The notes beneath the pieces are model-generated. The model did not search any database. It worked only from the letters and a program-made list of their open reading frames with translations, and was not told where the DNA came from. A stretch of DNA of 33,410 nt from a virus. The stretch is from positions 1 through 33,410 of IMG/VR virus record IMGVR_UViG_3300038491_000010, one strand, 5' to 3'. Shown here piece after piece: positions 13,908-22,595 of the stretch. Position 1 is the first letter of the stretch; the number at the start of each line of letters is the position of its first letter. Made by a program: the position numbers and the translations under genes.

Positions 13908-16156
13908 TATCTCATTTCCTCAGTAATCGCTGCTGCTGTTCCTGCGCCGAGTGCGCCGCCAGTAGATGGTATTTCTGGTCTTAATACTGCTGCTCTTTCT
14001 ACAACGTCACCCATGATAGGAGCTGCGCCAGATATAGCCATTCTTTCTTGGCCTGCTTGTTTTGTGCTTTTAATAACAGAACCTGCAAAATCAACTAGAC
14101 CTTGAGAAAGCCTTCCTCCCAATCCTTTAACAGTGTTTTCAAGCTGTCTAATAGCTTGCGCACTAGGCCCAGATCCAATTCCTCTACCTCTAACCGGCTC
14201 TATAATTCTTGATAGGCTCAGAACATCTTTAATAAAAGAAAGTTCTTCTTTGTTAAAAATTACCTTTAACTTGTCCATTCCTATTCTTTTCAATACAGGC
14301 TCTAGTCCTGCGCGAGCCATTGCTTGGCTTCCTTGCTCTCCTAATGGGCCTTTAAATATTTCATTTTTGATATAGTTTATTGTTTCTGCTCTCAGGTCTG
14401 CCCATGCTTGTGCGCCTTGAGGACTTATAAACTTATCTCTTCCTACAATGTAATTCTTTAAGGCGCGAAGATCAGATGCTGTATATCCTTTAGAGGCAAC
14501 AACTCTGTTAAATACATTTTCAGGAGCTATCTTTTGTTCAAGCAAATCTCTTATTAGACTTTTCTCATTCTTAGAAAACTTGCTTAATTGATCCGGTTCT
14601 AAATTACGCCTAAATTCTTTGTAAGCGTCACGGCCTCGCTTATAGGCATCTCTTCCCAAAGCTCTTGTAACATCATCATCAAGAGCTTCTTTAACATCTC
14701 TTATTATAACGCGAGCAGTGCTGTTCGCTCCGTCAAACAACTGGTTAGCATATTGCCTTACTATTTCTGCTTGCTGAGGCGTAACCATAACAGGCCCATC
14801 AGGAGCAGCTTTACCTTTAGGTATATCAATTCCTAAATCTTGTTTTACTTGTCCTCTAAGAGCTTCGTATGTACCAACAGACCTTCTATTTAATGGCTTG
14901 AATGTATGCAGCTTTTCTAAAAAGCCACTAATATCAACGCCAGCAGAACCTTCTAAAACCTCGTCTGCTTCTCTGTAGAGTCTGCCTATCTCATTATCTA
15001 ACTTAGTCGCTTTTGCTATAACAGCACTTTGAATAGGCGCAAGCTCAGAACTAACAGTTCCTCCTGTCTTTGCCTCTACAGTTTCAAATGCTTTTCCTAA
15101 TTGAATTTGTTGTTGCTCTAAAGCTGATGTTACCGCACCTGTTTCCGTAGCCAAATCTTGCTGAAGAGTGAAGTCATCAGAAGTACGAGTAATTTGAGCG
15201 CGTGTAGGTTCTATACCCATGCGCTTAAATAAGTTATATCTTTCAGCCATTGCAGCAGTTGCTTTGCCAGATGTTAGGAAGTCATCCATCATCCTGCTAA
15301 AAGCATCCATCTGCTCTTGACTTGCAGAAACACCTAATGATCCAGACTCAGCCATATCCATAAGCTCATTAAACGCAGCAGCATCTATATCGGCGCTACT
15401 TGCATTCTGTCGCATTTCTCTAATAGCTTCTGGCTTTATTGTTCCAGTGGTCTCGTCTACTGCATTTGCTACAGCTTCCTTTCCTGTAAACCTAGAGTAA
15501 ATTTTTCCGATAGTGCTAAAAAGTCCTCGACCAAATACATCACCAGCCATAGCGATCAATGGAGTTGTAGCAAGCCTAGAGGCTTGTAAATCTTCTCCAC
15601 CTATAGCTCTTTCTGCTACCTTTTCTGCTTCAGAAAGAAGACCTATACCTCCTTGCTGCAACGCTCCTCTGATATAAGTAGGAGCATTTCCTGCAAGGTA
15701 CGGCACAGCCTCTTCAACAAATTCCATTGCGCCTCTGCCAGCACGACCTATATCGCCAGCACTTAAACCACCACGGTTAAGGTAACGCTGCTCACCAGTG
15801 CGAGTCTGAACTATTGGCCTTCCATATCGGTCTTCAGATACCTGAGCGCCAACGTACTTACCAAACATTCCTTCGCCTGAGCTTGCTAAAGGATCAGAGG
15901 CCAATTGATCAATGTAGGCTTGAGCCTGCGCAGGATCTGTAGGCATTCTCAAATTTGGCTCTACCTCTGGGAAGTCCTCTTGGAAGCGTGGAGAAATAGC
16001 CTCTTGTACAGCGCCCATCATACCTTGGCGCGGCCTAATCAAACCGTCTTTGATAGCAGCATCAAGAAGAACTTTGGCCTCTCCAGTAAGTTCTTGATCT
16101 CTGCCTGCGTCTACTATTTTCTGCAAATCAGAAACAATTTCATTTTTAGTTGCCAT
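13907..16156 (-). CDS. Large internal virion / DNA ejection protein, P22 gp16-like position
   Basis: A 749-residue mainly helical protein, third in a row of three large genes between gp14-like and the tail fibre, which is where P22 keeps ejection proteins 7, 20 and 16. Residues 130-230 contain weakly hydrophobic helices (EEAVPYLAGNAPTYIRGALQ, ATTPLIAMAGDVFGRGLFST) that could enter membrane. A motif MGIEPTRAQITRTSDDFTLQ near 310 is of a type seen in phage internal proteins. The C-terminus is Gly/Ala-rich (GGALGAGTAAAITEEMR). Likely ejected with DNA to form part of the trans-envelope channel. No lytic or protease motif is visible. The role rests on gene order and composition. Confidence 0.68.
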   Translation of the reverse strand: MATKNEIVSDLQKIVDAGRDQELTGEAKVLLDAAIKDGLIRPRQGMMGAVQEAISPRFQEDFPEVEPNLRMPTDPAQAQAYIDQLASDPLASSGEGMFGKYVGAQVSEDRYGRPIVQTRTGEQRYLNRGGLSAGDIGRAGRGAMEFVEEAVPYLAGNAPTYIRGALQQGGIGLLSEAEKVAERAIGGEDLQASRLATTPLIAMAGDVFGRGLFSTIGKIYSRFTGKEAVANAVDETTGTIKPEAIREMRQNASSADIDAAAFNELMDMAESGSLGVSASQEQMDAFSRMMDDFLTSGKATAAMAERYNLFKRMGIEPTRAQITRTSDDFTLQQDLATETGAVTSALEQQQIQLGKAFETVEAKTGGTVSSELAPIQSAVIAKATKLDNEIGRLYREADEVLEGSAGVDISGFLEKLHTFKPLNRRSVGTYEALRGQVKQDLGIDIPKGKAAPDGPVMVTPQQAEIVRQYANQLFDGANSTARVIIRDVKEALDDDVTRALGRDAYKRGRDAYKEFRRNLEPDQLSKFSKNEKSLIRDLLEQKIAPENVFNRVVASKGYTASDLRALKNYIVGRDKFISPQGAQAWADLRAETINYIKNEIFKGPLGEQGSQAMARAGLEPVLKRIGMDKLKVIFNKEELSFIKDVLSLSRIIEPVRGRGIGSGPSAQAIRQLENTVKGLGGRLSQGLVDFAGSVIKSTKQAGQERMAISGAAPIMGDVVERAAVLRPEIPSTGGALGAGTAAAITEEMR

Positions 16157-17544
16157 TAACCGGTAACTCCTAACGCATTGAGTCTATTAATTGCTTTATC
16201 TAATTCTCCTTCAGACTGCATAAACGAAGGAACTCCTCCGGTTGGTATATCTATGCTAGGAATATAATCTTGCAAAGTTCCTTTTGTTCTTGCATCTATT
16301 AAATTTGAATATTCATTTTCAGCGGCTTGTTGTTGTCTAATAAAGGTTTCAAGAAGATTTATATTTACTGATTCATCTCTTCCTATCCCGAATAAAGCCT
16401 GCTTTGCTCCTTTAACATCCGCATCTGTTGGCCTAATTTCTCCACTAGCTTTAAGTTTTTCTCTAGCTGCAAATTCTGCAAAAGAATCAAGAGCCTCATC
16501 AAATTGACCTTGCTCCGTATAAGTTCCAATAGGTAAAAAACTAAGTGCTTTTCTTCCTGCTCCAGAACTTTTTTCACCAGACCTGAATGCGTCAAGAAAT
16601 TGTTGTGCAGTTTCCATTCCTGTAATGCGATTAGCTCTTAATTCAGCTAACTCATTTAACCTTTTCAAATTTGCTTTTTGTGCTTCAGTTTGCACCGGAG
16701 AAAGTCTTTCTTCTTCTGCCGCTATTTTTCTTTCTTCTTCTGCCGCATCTCGCTCGCGTTCTAATCTCAAGTCATTTTGCTCAGTTCGTACGATCGCAGC
16801 TTCTTGAGTGCTTAGACCAGCATATAGGTCAGGAGCGCCAGCCGCAGGAGGAGTAGTCATAAGCATTGGAGGCCGAACTTCTGGAGCAGCAGCTCTAGGA
16901 GTCATGCTTGGCATCACATCGCCAAACTTCCCAAGCTGCCCTGTTCTTTGCATCTCAGCAACTTTCCCAAGACTGTAGCCAGCATATGGGCCATCTGAGT
17001 AGCGCTCTATTCCATCGCTAGTGTAAGTGCCATATTCAGTAGGCGCTACAGGCTTGGCAGTAGCGCCAGTGGAAGGCTCAAACCTAGTGCCTCCTCCAGC
17101 AACAGGCACTACAGTACCCAAGCGGCCCTGTGCATCTGTGGCGACATACTTACTTTCAATGGGAGAAGGAGCTTGTATAAGTCCTCTGCGAGTAGCTGCA
17201 TTTATAAAAGTATCTATTTCTCCAAGAGCGTTTTTCGCGTTTCCACTAACAATCATATCTCTTAGAGCATAAGTATCTTCGGCACTCTCACCCATGCCTT
17301 CAAGTAGATTAGCTCTATCTACTAAAATATCAGTAGCTTTACGCATATCATTAGAGTTCAGCGCTCTTTTAATCTCCTCAGCGTCTTGCAAAGTCGCTTG
17401 AGTTAGCTTTTCCTGCCTTTGCTCTCTGCTGAAGCGAGGATCTCTATTGAGTAGACCAGATCGAAATCCTTCGCCTATATCTCCAATTACTTCTTTCCCA
17501 GTTCTGCGTCTAGCAGTTGGAATTCCATATAGATTTTCAGCCAT
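16156..17544 (-). CDS. Internal virion / DNA ejection protein, P22 gp20-like position (462 aa)
   Basis: A 462-residue helical protein starting MAENLYGIPTARRRTGKEVI. Its centre is a Pro/Gly/Thr-rich linker (about 150-240) followed by a charged coiled-coil segment (about 250-310; IVRTEQNDLRLERERDAAEE and EAQKANLKRLNELAELRANR). The C-terminal part reads SEGELDKAINRLNALGV, a stretch often seen at the end of phage virion proteins. It overlaps the 749-residue gene by one base and lies 3 bp after the 1255-residue gene. Context makes it the second ejection protein. Family identity is by position, not by residues. Confidence 0.65.
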   Translation of the reverse strand: MAENLYGIPTARRRTGKEVIGDIGEGFRSGLLNRDPRFSREQRQEKLTQATLQDAEEIKRALNSNDMRKATDILVDRANLLEGMGESAEDTYALRDMIVSGNAKNALGEIDTFINAATRRGLIQAPSPIESKYVATDAQGRLGTVVPVAGGGTRFEPSTGATAKPVAPTEYGTYTSDGIERYSDGPYAGYSLGKVAEMQRTGQLGKFGDVMPSMTPRAAAPEVRPPMLMTTPPAAGAPDLYAGLSTQEAAIVRTEQNDLRLERERDAAEEERKIAAEEERLSPVQTEAQKANLKRLNELAELRANRITGMETAQQFLDAFRSGEKSSGAGRKALSFLPIGTYTEQGQFDEALDSFAEFAAREKLKASGEIRPTDADVKGAKQALFGIGRDESVNINLLETFIRQQQAAENEYSNLIDARTKGTLQDYIPSIDIPTGGVPSFMQSEGELDKAINRLNALGVTG

Positions 17545-17547
17545 GTT

Positions 17548-20500
17548 TTATACCTTTGAATAATCTACTCGGAGATAACCATCATCACCAATAATTACAG
17601 CGGAAGGATCTATCTGTTCTACTTCTTGAGCCAAAACTCCATAAGAAGGTTGGCCTTTAGCAATAGATCGACCTTTTTTGTTCCAATCCCAATTATACCA
17701 ACCATGACCGCTTGGAGTTGTGCCTACACGTTTAATGTTTTCTTTTAATCTAACGTCTGAAGCTAAGGCCGCTAAACTTGCCGCTCCTTGAGCAGCAGTT
17801 CCTGCACCGCCGGGAATTGCGCCAGCGATTGCTCCTGATAAGCCTGCGCTGCCAGATTGCCCAAGAATCCCGCTAACCTGCGTGGTCTGGCCTGTGCCTT
17901 GTGGCGTGTAATTGTTGCCTGTGGCTATTCCTGCTAGTTGCCCAGCCGTATTGCCGACCAAGTTACCCATGTTAGCACCAGCGCCTATTTGCTGACCTGC
18001 AAGTATTCCAGCTTGCTGACCATACATATCAGACATTCCAGCACCTTGCTGATTAGCAAGATTTGAAAGAGCAGTCATTTGAGCTTGTATGTTGTTAGCA
18101 ATATTGTTGCCAGCCTGCATTCGGTTCTGAGCTAAGTTCTGACCAGTTCCGTACATCATGCTTGCAATGTTGCCAGCGCCGCCTTGGCTTATAGCGCCAA
18201 GCTCACTTCCAGCGCGAGATGCAAGATTAGCCTGAGCAGCAGACCTACCGCTAAGTATATCAGCAACATTTGTACCTGCACCCAACATTGCGTTAAGACC
18301 TTGACTTCCAGCTCCATAAGCCATCTGGCCCATCTCGCTGCCCATGCCTTGTAGAGCCTGAAGTCCCTGACCGCCAGCGCCATAAGCCATCTGGCCCATT
18401 TCACTACCAGCGCCCATGAGAGCCTGAAGTCCTTGCTGGCCTGCTGTCATTCCCATCTGCCCAGAGGTTAAACCAGCTTGCTGGAGAGCTTGCAGTCCCT
18501 GACCACCAGCGCCATAGGCCATCTGTCCAGAAGCCATCGCAGCGTCTTGGAGAGCTTGTTGAGACTGTCCACCAGCGTTAAAGGCAAACTGGGCTGCTTG
18601 TTGAGCTGCCGCCTGCTGCGCCGCTGCCTGTTGAGCTGCTGCCTGAGAGGCTAATTGAGCAGATTGCTCGCCAGCTCTTTGCTGAGCTTGTAACTCTTGA
18701 CCAGCACCGCCATAAGCAAACTGAGCCGCTTGTTCTGCCGCTCGTTGCTGAGCTTGCAAAGCCTGAGTAGCCTCAGTTGTGCCTATTTGACCAAGCTGTT
18801 GGCCTTCAGATAGCATTGCTTGAAGACCTTGCTGACCCGCCATTGATGCTAACTCAGCCTGCTGCTGCGCTCTCTGAGTTTGCGTTTGAAGACCAGCTTG
18901 GCCCTGTGTTACACCTAGCCCAGCAAGTTGCTGACCGATATCTGTAGATATGCCAGCCATCTGACCACGCTGAGCAGCAACCTGTTGAGCAGCTTGTTGT
19001 TGGATGTCTGCTTGACTTGTGCCAGCCTGAGCAGCTAATTGAGCAGCGCTGCCAGAAGCACCTAAGCCTTGAGATCCTAATTGCTGCAAGTTGCCTATTT
19101 GGTTCTGTAAATCTTGAGCAGCAAGTCCTGTATTGAACCTAGACAGCTCCTTCATTACATTTCCACCGCCTAAGCCACCTCTTGCTGCCGCTGTTCTTAA
19201 TGCAGCTCGCTCACCTTCCTCGCGCAGAAATTGTTGCGCTGGACTCGCTTGAAATGCTTGGTTAAATGCGTCTTGGCCCAAAGCGCCAGATAAGGCAGCT
19301 TGCTGTTGTAGAGCCTGACCTCCAACTTGACGGTAAGGATTAAACATTTGACCAGCCTGACCAAATCCTTGAGAAACTTGCTGAGCCGCTAAGTTGCGAG
19401 CCTGCTGAGTATCTCCAATACCTGATTGAAGCTGACCCATCGCAGCGGCTTGAGCTGACGTAAGGTCTCCTCTAGCCGCTCCAAGCCCTGCTGTTAAATC
19501 TCTCATCCCAAGCTGAGCGCCAGAGGCTAAATCTTCTCTAGCGCCAGCCACTCCTCCAGCAAGAGCCTGTAAGCCTTGCTGAGTGCCGCTCCTTATATCT
19601 CCTCTTGCTGTGCTTAAACCTTGCCTTAAATCTGCAAGACCAGCTTGTGTGCCTTGAGCGACATCACCTCTAGCCGTATTTATTCCACGGGATAAAGCGT
19701 CAAGTCCTGATTGAGTTCCAGATTCAATATCGCCTCTGCCAGCGGCTAAGCCTTCCGCTAATGACGCAAGGCCAGCTTGAGCGCCAGAAGCGATGTCACC
19801 ACGAGCCGTGCCAAGACCTTGGCCTAGAGCTTCTAAGCCTGCCTGAGTGCCAGTGGCTATGTCTCCTCGGCCTACACCCAGTGCTTGCCCTAAAGCAGCT
19901 AATCCTGCTTGTGTTCCAGAAGCCACATCTTGACGGCCTGAAGTTAATCCTTGACTTAACGCCTGTAAGCCTTGCTGAGCGCCTTGTGATATATCTTTCC
20001 GCCCAGCTCCTAACGCTTGGCCTAAAGCGTTCAAGCCTTGCTGAGTGCCTTGCTGTACGTTTTGCTGGCCGCCTAATAGGCCAGCGGTCAAAGCATTTAA
20101 GCCTTGATCAACGCTTCCACCTATTGCTCCAGCAGCTTGCTCAGCGCCAGAGGCCAAGTCTTGTCTAGCTAAGTCAGTGCCGCCTATTACATCTTGGCGA
20201 GCCTGTTGAGCGCCAGCTTCAACAGTTCCAGCCGCTGCTGTAAGACCGCCTCCTAGCGCTCTTTCAGCGCCAGACAAGCCAATACCACCTGAGCCAGCTC
20301 TACCTGCCGCTGCTGTAGTTGAAGCTACTTCGTTAGTGTTTGCTCCTGCGTCTCCAGCTCCTGTACCTGTCGCTGTAGTTCCACCACCTTTAGCCGCAGT
20401 GTATGCGCTTTGAACTTCAGATAAAGGAATACCAGTGGCGCGAGACATATCGTCAGCGGATACGCCAAAGTTATCCATGTTAGTCGCTATTTGCTCTAGC

Positions 20501-21315
20501 GATTGTCCTGACTCTGTGGCGTAGCGCCTTAAAAGATTGTCAGGAATTCCATTTGGGAAATCTTTTTTAGATTGCTCTATGCCACCAGATACAATGTCTT
20601 CTATCTGGGTCAGTTCTTGAGCGCGTGTGTAGCGAGAAGTAGCCTGATCAACAGGAACTCCAAGCTCACCAGCCATAGCTTCTACAGAGACATCATTCTT
20701 AACCATCTCTCGGTAAATATCTTGGTCAGATTTATTGCCTTGAGAAATAAAATCAGCAACTTTCTGAAGACCTGTTTGCTGTGGAAATCCTCCTGATCTT
20801 TGTTGCGGTGCTTGTTCTCCTACTGAACCTACTGCGCCGAAATTACCTGCGCCTACTTGTCCTGCGTTTTGCTGCAAAGTCTGCTGTTGTACGGCTTGCG
20901 CTCTCTGGTTTATACCGTTTCCAATAGACTCGTATTGCTGCATCAAAGCAGCTCTCTGAGGATCGTTAGGAGCAAGAGATTGTATTTGCTGTCCTAAAGC
21001 CTGAATTTGAGCCATAGCTGGATCGTTTTGCTGAGCTGCAAAAGCTGCTTGACCTGCTTGCTCACCGGAACCAGTGCCTCCTAAAGAAGAAGGCAACTGA
21101 TCTTGAATACCAAGACCTTGAGCGGCTTGAGATATATCACTAGCAGAGACTCCAAGTCTTTTTGCTAACTGATTAGTATCCAAATTATTAGCAGCAGCAA
21201 ACTGAAAAGCCTGCTTTTGCAGAGGCTCAGGAATAGGCTGGTTAGCTTGTATTAGGCGATTGATCTGGCTTATGGGATCTTGACCAGTGCCACGATCTTG
21301 CATATTTCTAATCAT
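17548..21315 (-). CDS. Giant repeat-rich DNA ejection protein with C-terminal peptidase S74-like domain
   Basis: A 1255-residue Gln/Ala/Gly-rich protein. Near residues 40-70, 205-235 and 265-305 are three helix-turn-helix-like units (LAKRLGVSASDISQA, MAGELGVPVDQATSRY, ATGIPLSEVQSAY). Residues 400-619 are ten 22-residue repeats. Residues about 655-760 resemble the core of phage DNA-transfer proteins in the P22 gp7 class (SPAQQFLREEGERAALRTAA, GGLGGGNVMKELSRF). More 22-residue repeats lie near 915-1023. The last 70 residues (SDVRLKENIK, GVLAQEVEQIDPSAV, DGYLRVDYSKV) are an S74-type intramolecular chaperone with Ser1186 and Lys1191 as the likely self-cleavage dyad. It is the gp7-position member of the ejection block. 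The S74 part is short, so cleavage is uncertain. Confidence 0.8.
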   Translation of the reverse strand: MIRNMQDRGTGQDPISQINRLIQANQPIPEPLQKQAFQFAAANNLDTNQLAKRLGVSASDISQAAQGLGIQDQLPSSLGGTGSGEQAGQAAFAAQQNDPAMAQIQALGQQIQSLAPNDPQRAALMQQYESIGNGINQRAQAVQQQTLQQNAGQVGAGNFGAVGSVGEQAPQQRSGGFPQQTGLQKVADFISQGNKSDQDIYREMVKNDVSVEAMAGELGVPVDQATSRYTRAQELTQIEDIVSGGIEQSKKDFPNGIPDNLLRRYATESGQSLEQIATNMDNFGVSADDMSRATGIPLSEVQSAYTAAKGGGTTATGTGAGDAGANTNEVASTTAAAGRAGSGGIGLSGAERALGGGLTAAAGTVEAGAQQARQDVIGGTDLARQDLASGAEQAAGAIGGSVDQGLNALTAGLLGGQQNVQQGTQQGLNALGQALGAGRKDISQGAQQGLQALSQGLTSGRQDVASGTQAGLAALGQALGVGRGDIATGTQAGLEALGQGLGTARGDIASGAQAGLASLAEGLAAGRGDIESGTQSGLDALSRGINTARGDVAQGTQAGLADLRQGLSTARGDIRSGTQQGLQALAGGVAGAREDLASGAQLGMRDLTAGLGAARGDLTSAQAAAMGQLQSGIGDTQQARNLAAQQVSQGFGQAGQMFNPYRQVGGQALQQQAALSGALGQDAFNQAFQASPAQQFLREEGERAALRTAAARGGLGGGNVMKELSRFNTGLAAQDLQNQIGNLQQLGSQGLGASGSAAQLAAQAGTSQADIQQQAAQQVAAQRGQMAGISTDIGQQLAGLGVTQGQAGLQTQTQRAQQQAELASMAGQQGLQAMLSEGQQLGQIGTTEATQALQAQQRAAEQAAQFAYGGAGQELQAQQRAGEQSAQLASQAAAQQAAAQQAAAQQAAQFAFNAGGQSQQALQDAAMASGQMAYGAGGQGLQALQQAGLTSGQMGMTAGQQGLQALMGAGSEMGQMAYGAGGQGLQALQGMGSEMGQMAYGAGSQGLNAMLGAGTNVADILSGRSAAQANLASRAGSELGAISQGGAGNIASMMYGTGQNLAQNRMQAGNNIANNIQAQMTALSNLANQQGAGMSDMYGQQAGILAGQQIGAGANMGNLVGNTAGQLAGIATGNNYTPQGTGQTTQVSGILGQSGSAGLSGAIAGAIPGGAGTAAQGAASLAALASDVRLKENIKRVGTTPSGHGWYNWDWNKKGRSIAKGQPSYGVLAQEVEQIDPSAVIIGDDGYLRVDYSKV
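18247..18573 (-). repeat. Second block of 66-bp coding repeats
   Basis: Four and a bit units of 22 residues (for example GGQGLQALQQAGLTSGQMGM plus TA, and GQQGLQALMGAGSEMGQMAY plus GA), keyed on QGLQALxxAG and SGQMAYGA. Less regular copies extend toward 18830. The period equals that of the first block, so both probably expanded from one amphipathic-helix unit. Confidence 0.72.
19459..20118 (-). repeat. Ten tandem 66-bp coding repeats (22-residue units)
   Basis: Ten units with consensus SGTQAGLxALGQGLGxARGD plus IA, all 22 residues and without insertions. The repeat has hydrophobic Leu at three fixed positions and one Arg-Gly-Asp-like turn, giving one amphipathic helix per unit, similar in period to apolipoprotein 22-mers. 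DNA copies differ at many third positions, so the array is old but keeps its register. Confidence 0.85.
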
Positions 21316-21890
21316 TAGTATCGCCCCATTTCCATAAACTCAGCTAAGGCTGCTTCATCAATGCCCATGCCGCCAAGTGCGTTTGCTGTTTGATTTTGAG
21401 GCTGACCGCCCATTTGCATCATTTGCTGTTGCTGATTGCGATACTCAGGAGTTAAGTGCTGCATGACAGGATCTAGCGTTGTTGCTTCAGCTAAATAAGC
21501 AGGATTTGCTACCGCATCAGGTAGTTGCTGTTGAGTAAAAGACATATCGTAAGAGCCTTGGTACGGCTGCATTGCGGAGTAATCTATGTTTCCACCACGA
21601 ATAGCCTGCTCAAACATTGGCATACCAGATAGAAGCGCTTGCTGAGCGGCTACGTTACCACCGACAAAAGCCTCTGCCTGTTGCGGCATGGCTTGACCGT
21701 AAATATCTAATCCAGCCTGCTGACCAGCGGTTACAGCTCCATACTGGCTTGGCATGGACTTTCTAATATCAGCGCGGCCCATAGCCTCTTGGCGAGCAAG
21801 AAAGTCTCTAAGAAGCTGGTTAGATTTCTCCTGACGCTCGATGCCTTCATCAGACTCGCCGCCGAATAGTGATTTTACTAACTTACTCAT
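21315..21890 (-). CDS. Gln/Met-rich virion-associated protein (191 aa), family not recognised
   Basis: A 191-residue protein with a charged start (MSKLVKSLFGGESDEGIERQ), a Gln/Ala-rich middle and a QQQQMMQMGGQPQNQ tract. It shares its last base region with the 1255-residue gene (TAATG-type junction at 21315) and overlaps the gp14-like gene by 8 bp. Composition resembles its large neighbour, so it is probably a minor internal head protein or a chaperone of the ejection set. No motif supports a specific role. Confidence 0.62.
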   Translation of the reverse strand: MSKLVKSLFGGESDEGIERQEKSNQLLRDFLARQEAMGRADIRKSMPSQYGAVTAGQQAGLDIYGQAMPQQAEAFVGGNVAAQQALLSGMPMFEQAIRGGNIDYSAMQPYQGSYDMSFTQQQLPDAVANPAYLAEATTLDPVMQHLTPEYRNQQQQMMQMGGQPQNQTANALGGMGIDEAALAEFMEMGRY

Positions 21891-22359
21891 ATCTCGCCTC
21901 TAGTTCTTCTCTAGTGATGCCTAGTAACCATTGGTCATGTATTTTGCCGTTCTTCTTAAAAGACTGCCTTATAGTTCCTTCTAGCCTCATGCCGCACTGT
22001 ACCGCAAACATCTTAGCATTAGGAAAACAGGTAGCGATCTCTGCGTTTACCTTCTCATACTTGGTATTCTTTGTTATCCAAGTAAAAAACTCTTTAGCGC
22101 CTTTGTACGCTTTCTTTCCTCTAAACTCTTTCAAGATCATTGGATGGATCTCTATAGTAATGCCGTTTCGCATCTCAGCCATCCAGAGTCCGCAAATCTC
22201 ATCATCTTCTGTATGAAGAAACCAGCCACTGTGCATATCTGGATACCACTCATCTCGTGAGAAGTTATCCTCGCTGATCTCATCAAATACATCAGATCCG
22301 GTAACAAATGTCCTTATGAAGTCAGCGTCTACAGTTCTGGTTATCACACAAGAATCCAA
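21883..22359 (-). CDS. GNAT-like protein at P22 gp14 position (DNA ejection assembly)
   Basis: A 158-residue protein with an acetyltransferase-like layout: HSGWFLHTEDDEICGLWMAE forms the central strands, ITIEIHPMILKEFRGKKAYK matches the beta4 to cofactor-binding loop (R-G-K-K in place of the usual Q/RxxGxG/A), and FPNAKMFAVQCGMRLEGTIR is the late strand-helix. P22 gp14 and related phage head proteins fall in an acetyltransferase-like family, as I recall (DUF2824). It lies just before the gp7/20/16-like genes as in P22. It may assist loading of ejection proteins. Whether it binds acetyl-CoA is doubtful from the imperfect cofactor loop. Confidence 0.72.
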   Translation of the reverse strand: MDSCVITRTVDADFIRTFVTGSDVFDEISEDNFSRDEWYPDMHSGWFLHTEDDEICGLWMAEMRNGITIEIHPMILKEFRGKKAYKGAKEFFTWITKNTKYEKVNAEIATCFPNAKMFAVQCGMRLEGTIRQSFKKNGKIHDQWLLGITREELEARYE

Positions 22360-22595
22360 CCTTTTTTTCTATCGCCTCCAATACTAGGCAGCATTTTTCT
22401 GTATTGTATTGCTCCAGCAGAGCCTGAACCGTCTAAATAAAGACTGTACTGCACTGCCTCAATGACTCCTTCTGGACTTCCTGTCCCAACTATTGGAACG
22501 CTTAAAGAAGCCTCTTGAGTAAACTGTCTAAACGCTTGGCTCATAGTCCCATCAATTTCTATTATGGGCTGACCAACATTTAACTTATAACTCAT
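22344..22595 (-). CDS. Small virion-region protein (83 aa) at the position of P22 tail needle
   Basis: An 83-residue protein (MSYKLNVGQPIIEIDGTMSQ, then IQYRKMLPSIGGDRKKGWIL). It sits after gp10, where P22 codes the gp26 needle, but is far too short and lacks heptad coiled coil, so it is not a needle. It resembles short beta-rich proteins seen between hub and ejection genes in other phages. It overlaps both neighbours (4 and 16 bp). Role unknown; a hub plug or connector component is possible. Confidence 0.62.
   Translation of the reverse strand: MSYKLNVGQPIIEIDGTMSQAFRQFTQEASLSVPIVGTGSPEGVIEAVQYSLYLDGSGSAGAIQYRKMLPSIGGDRKKGWILV

Noticed and set aside
19459-20118. CRISPR-like array
   Set aside because: The 66-bp units are in-frame coding repeats of one protein with no unique spacers between identical repeats.
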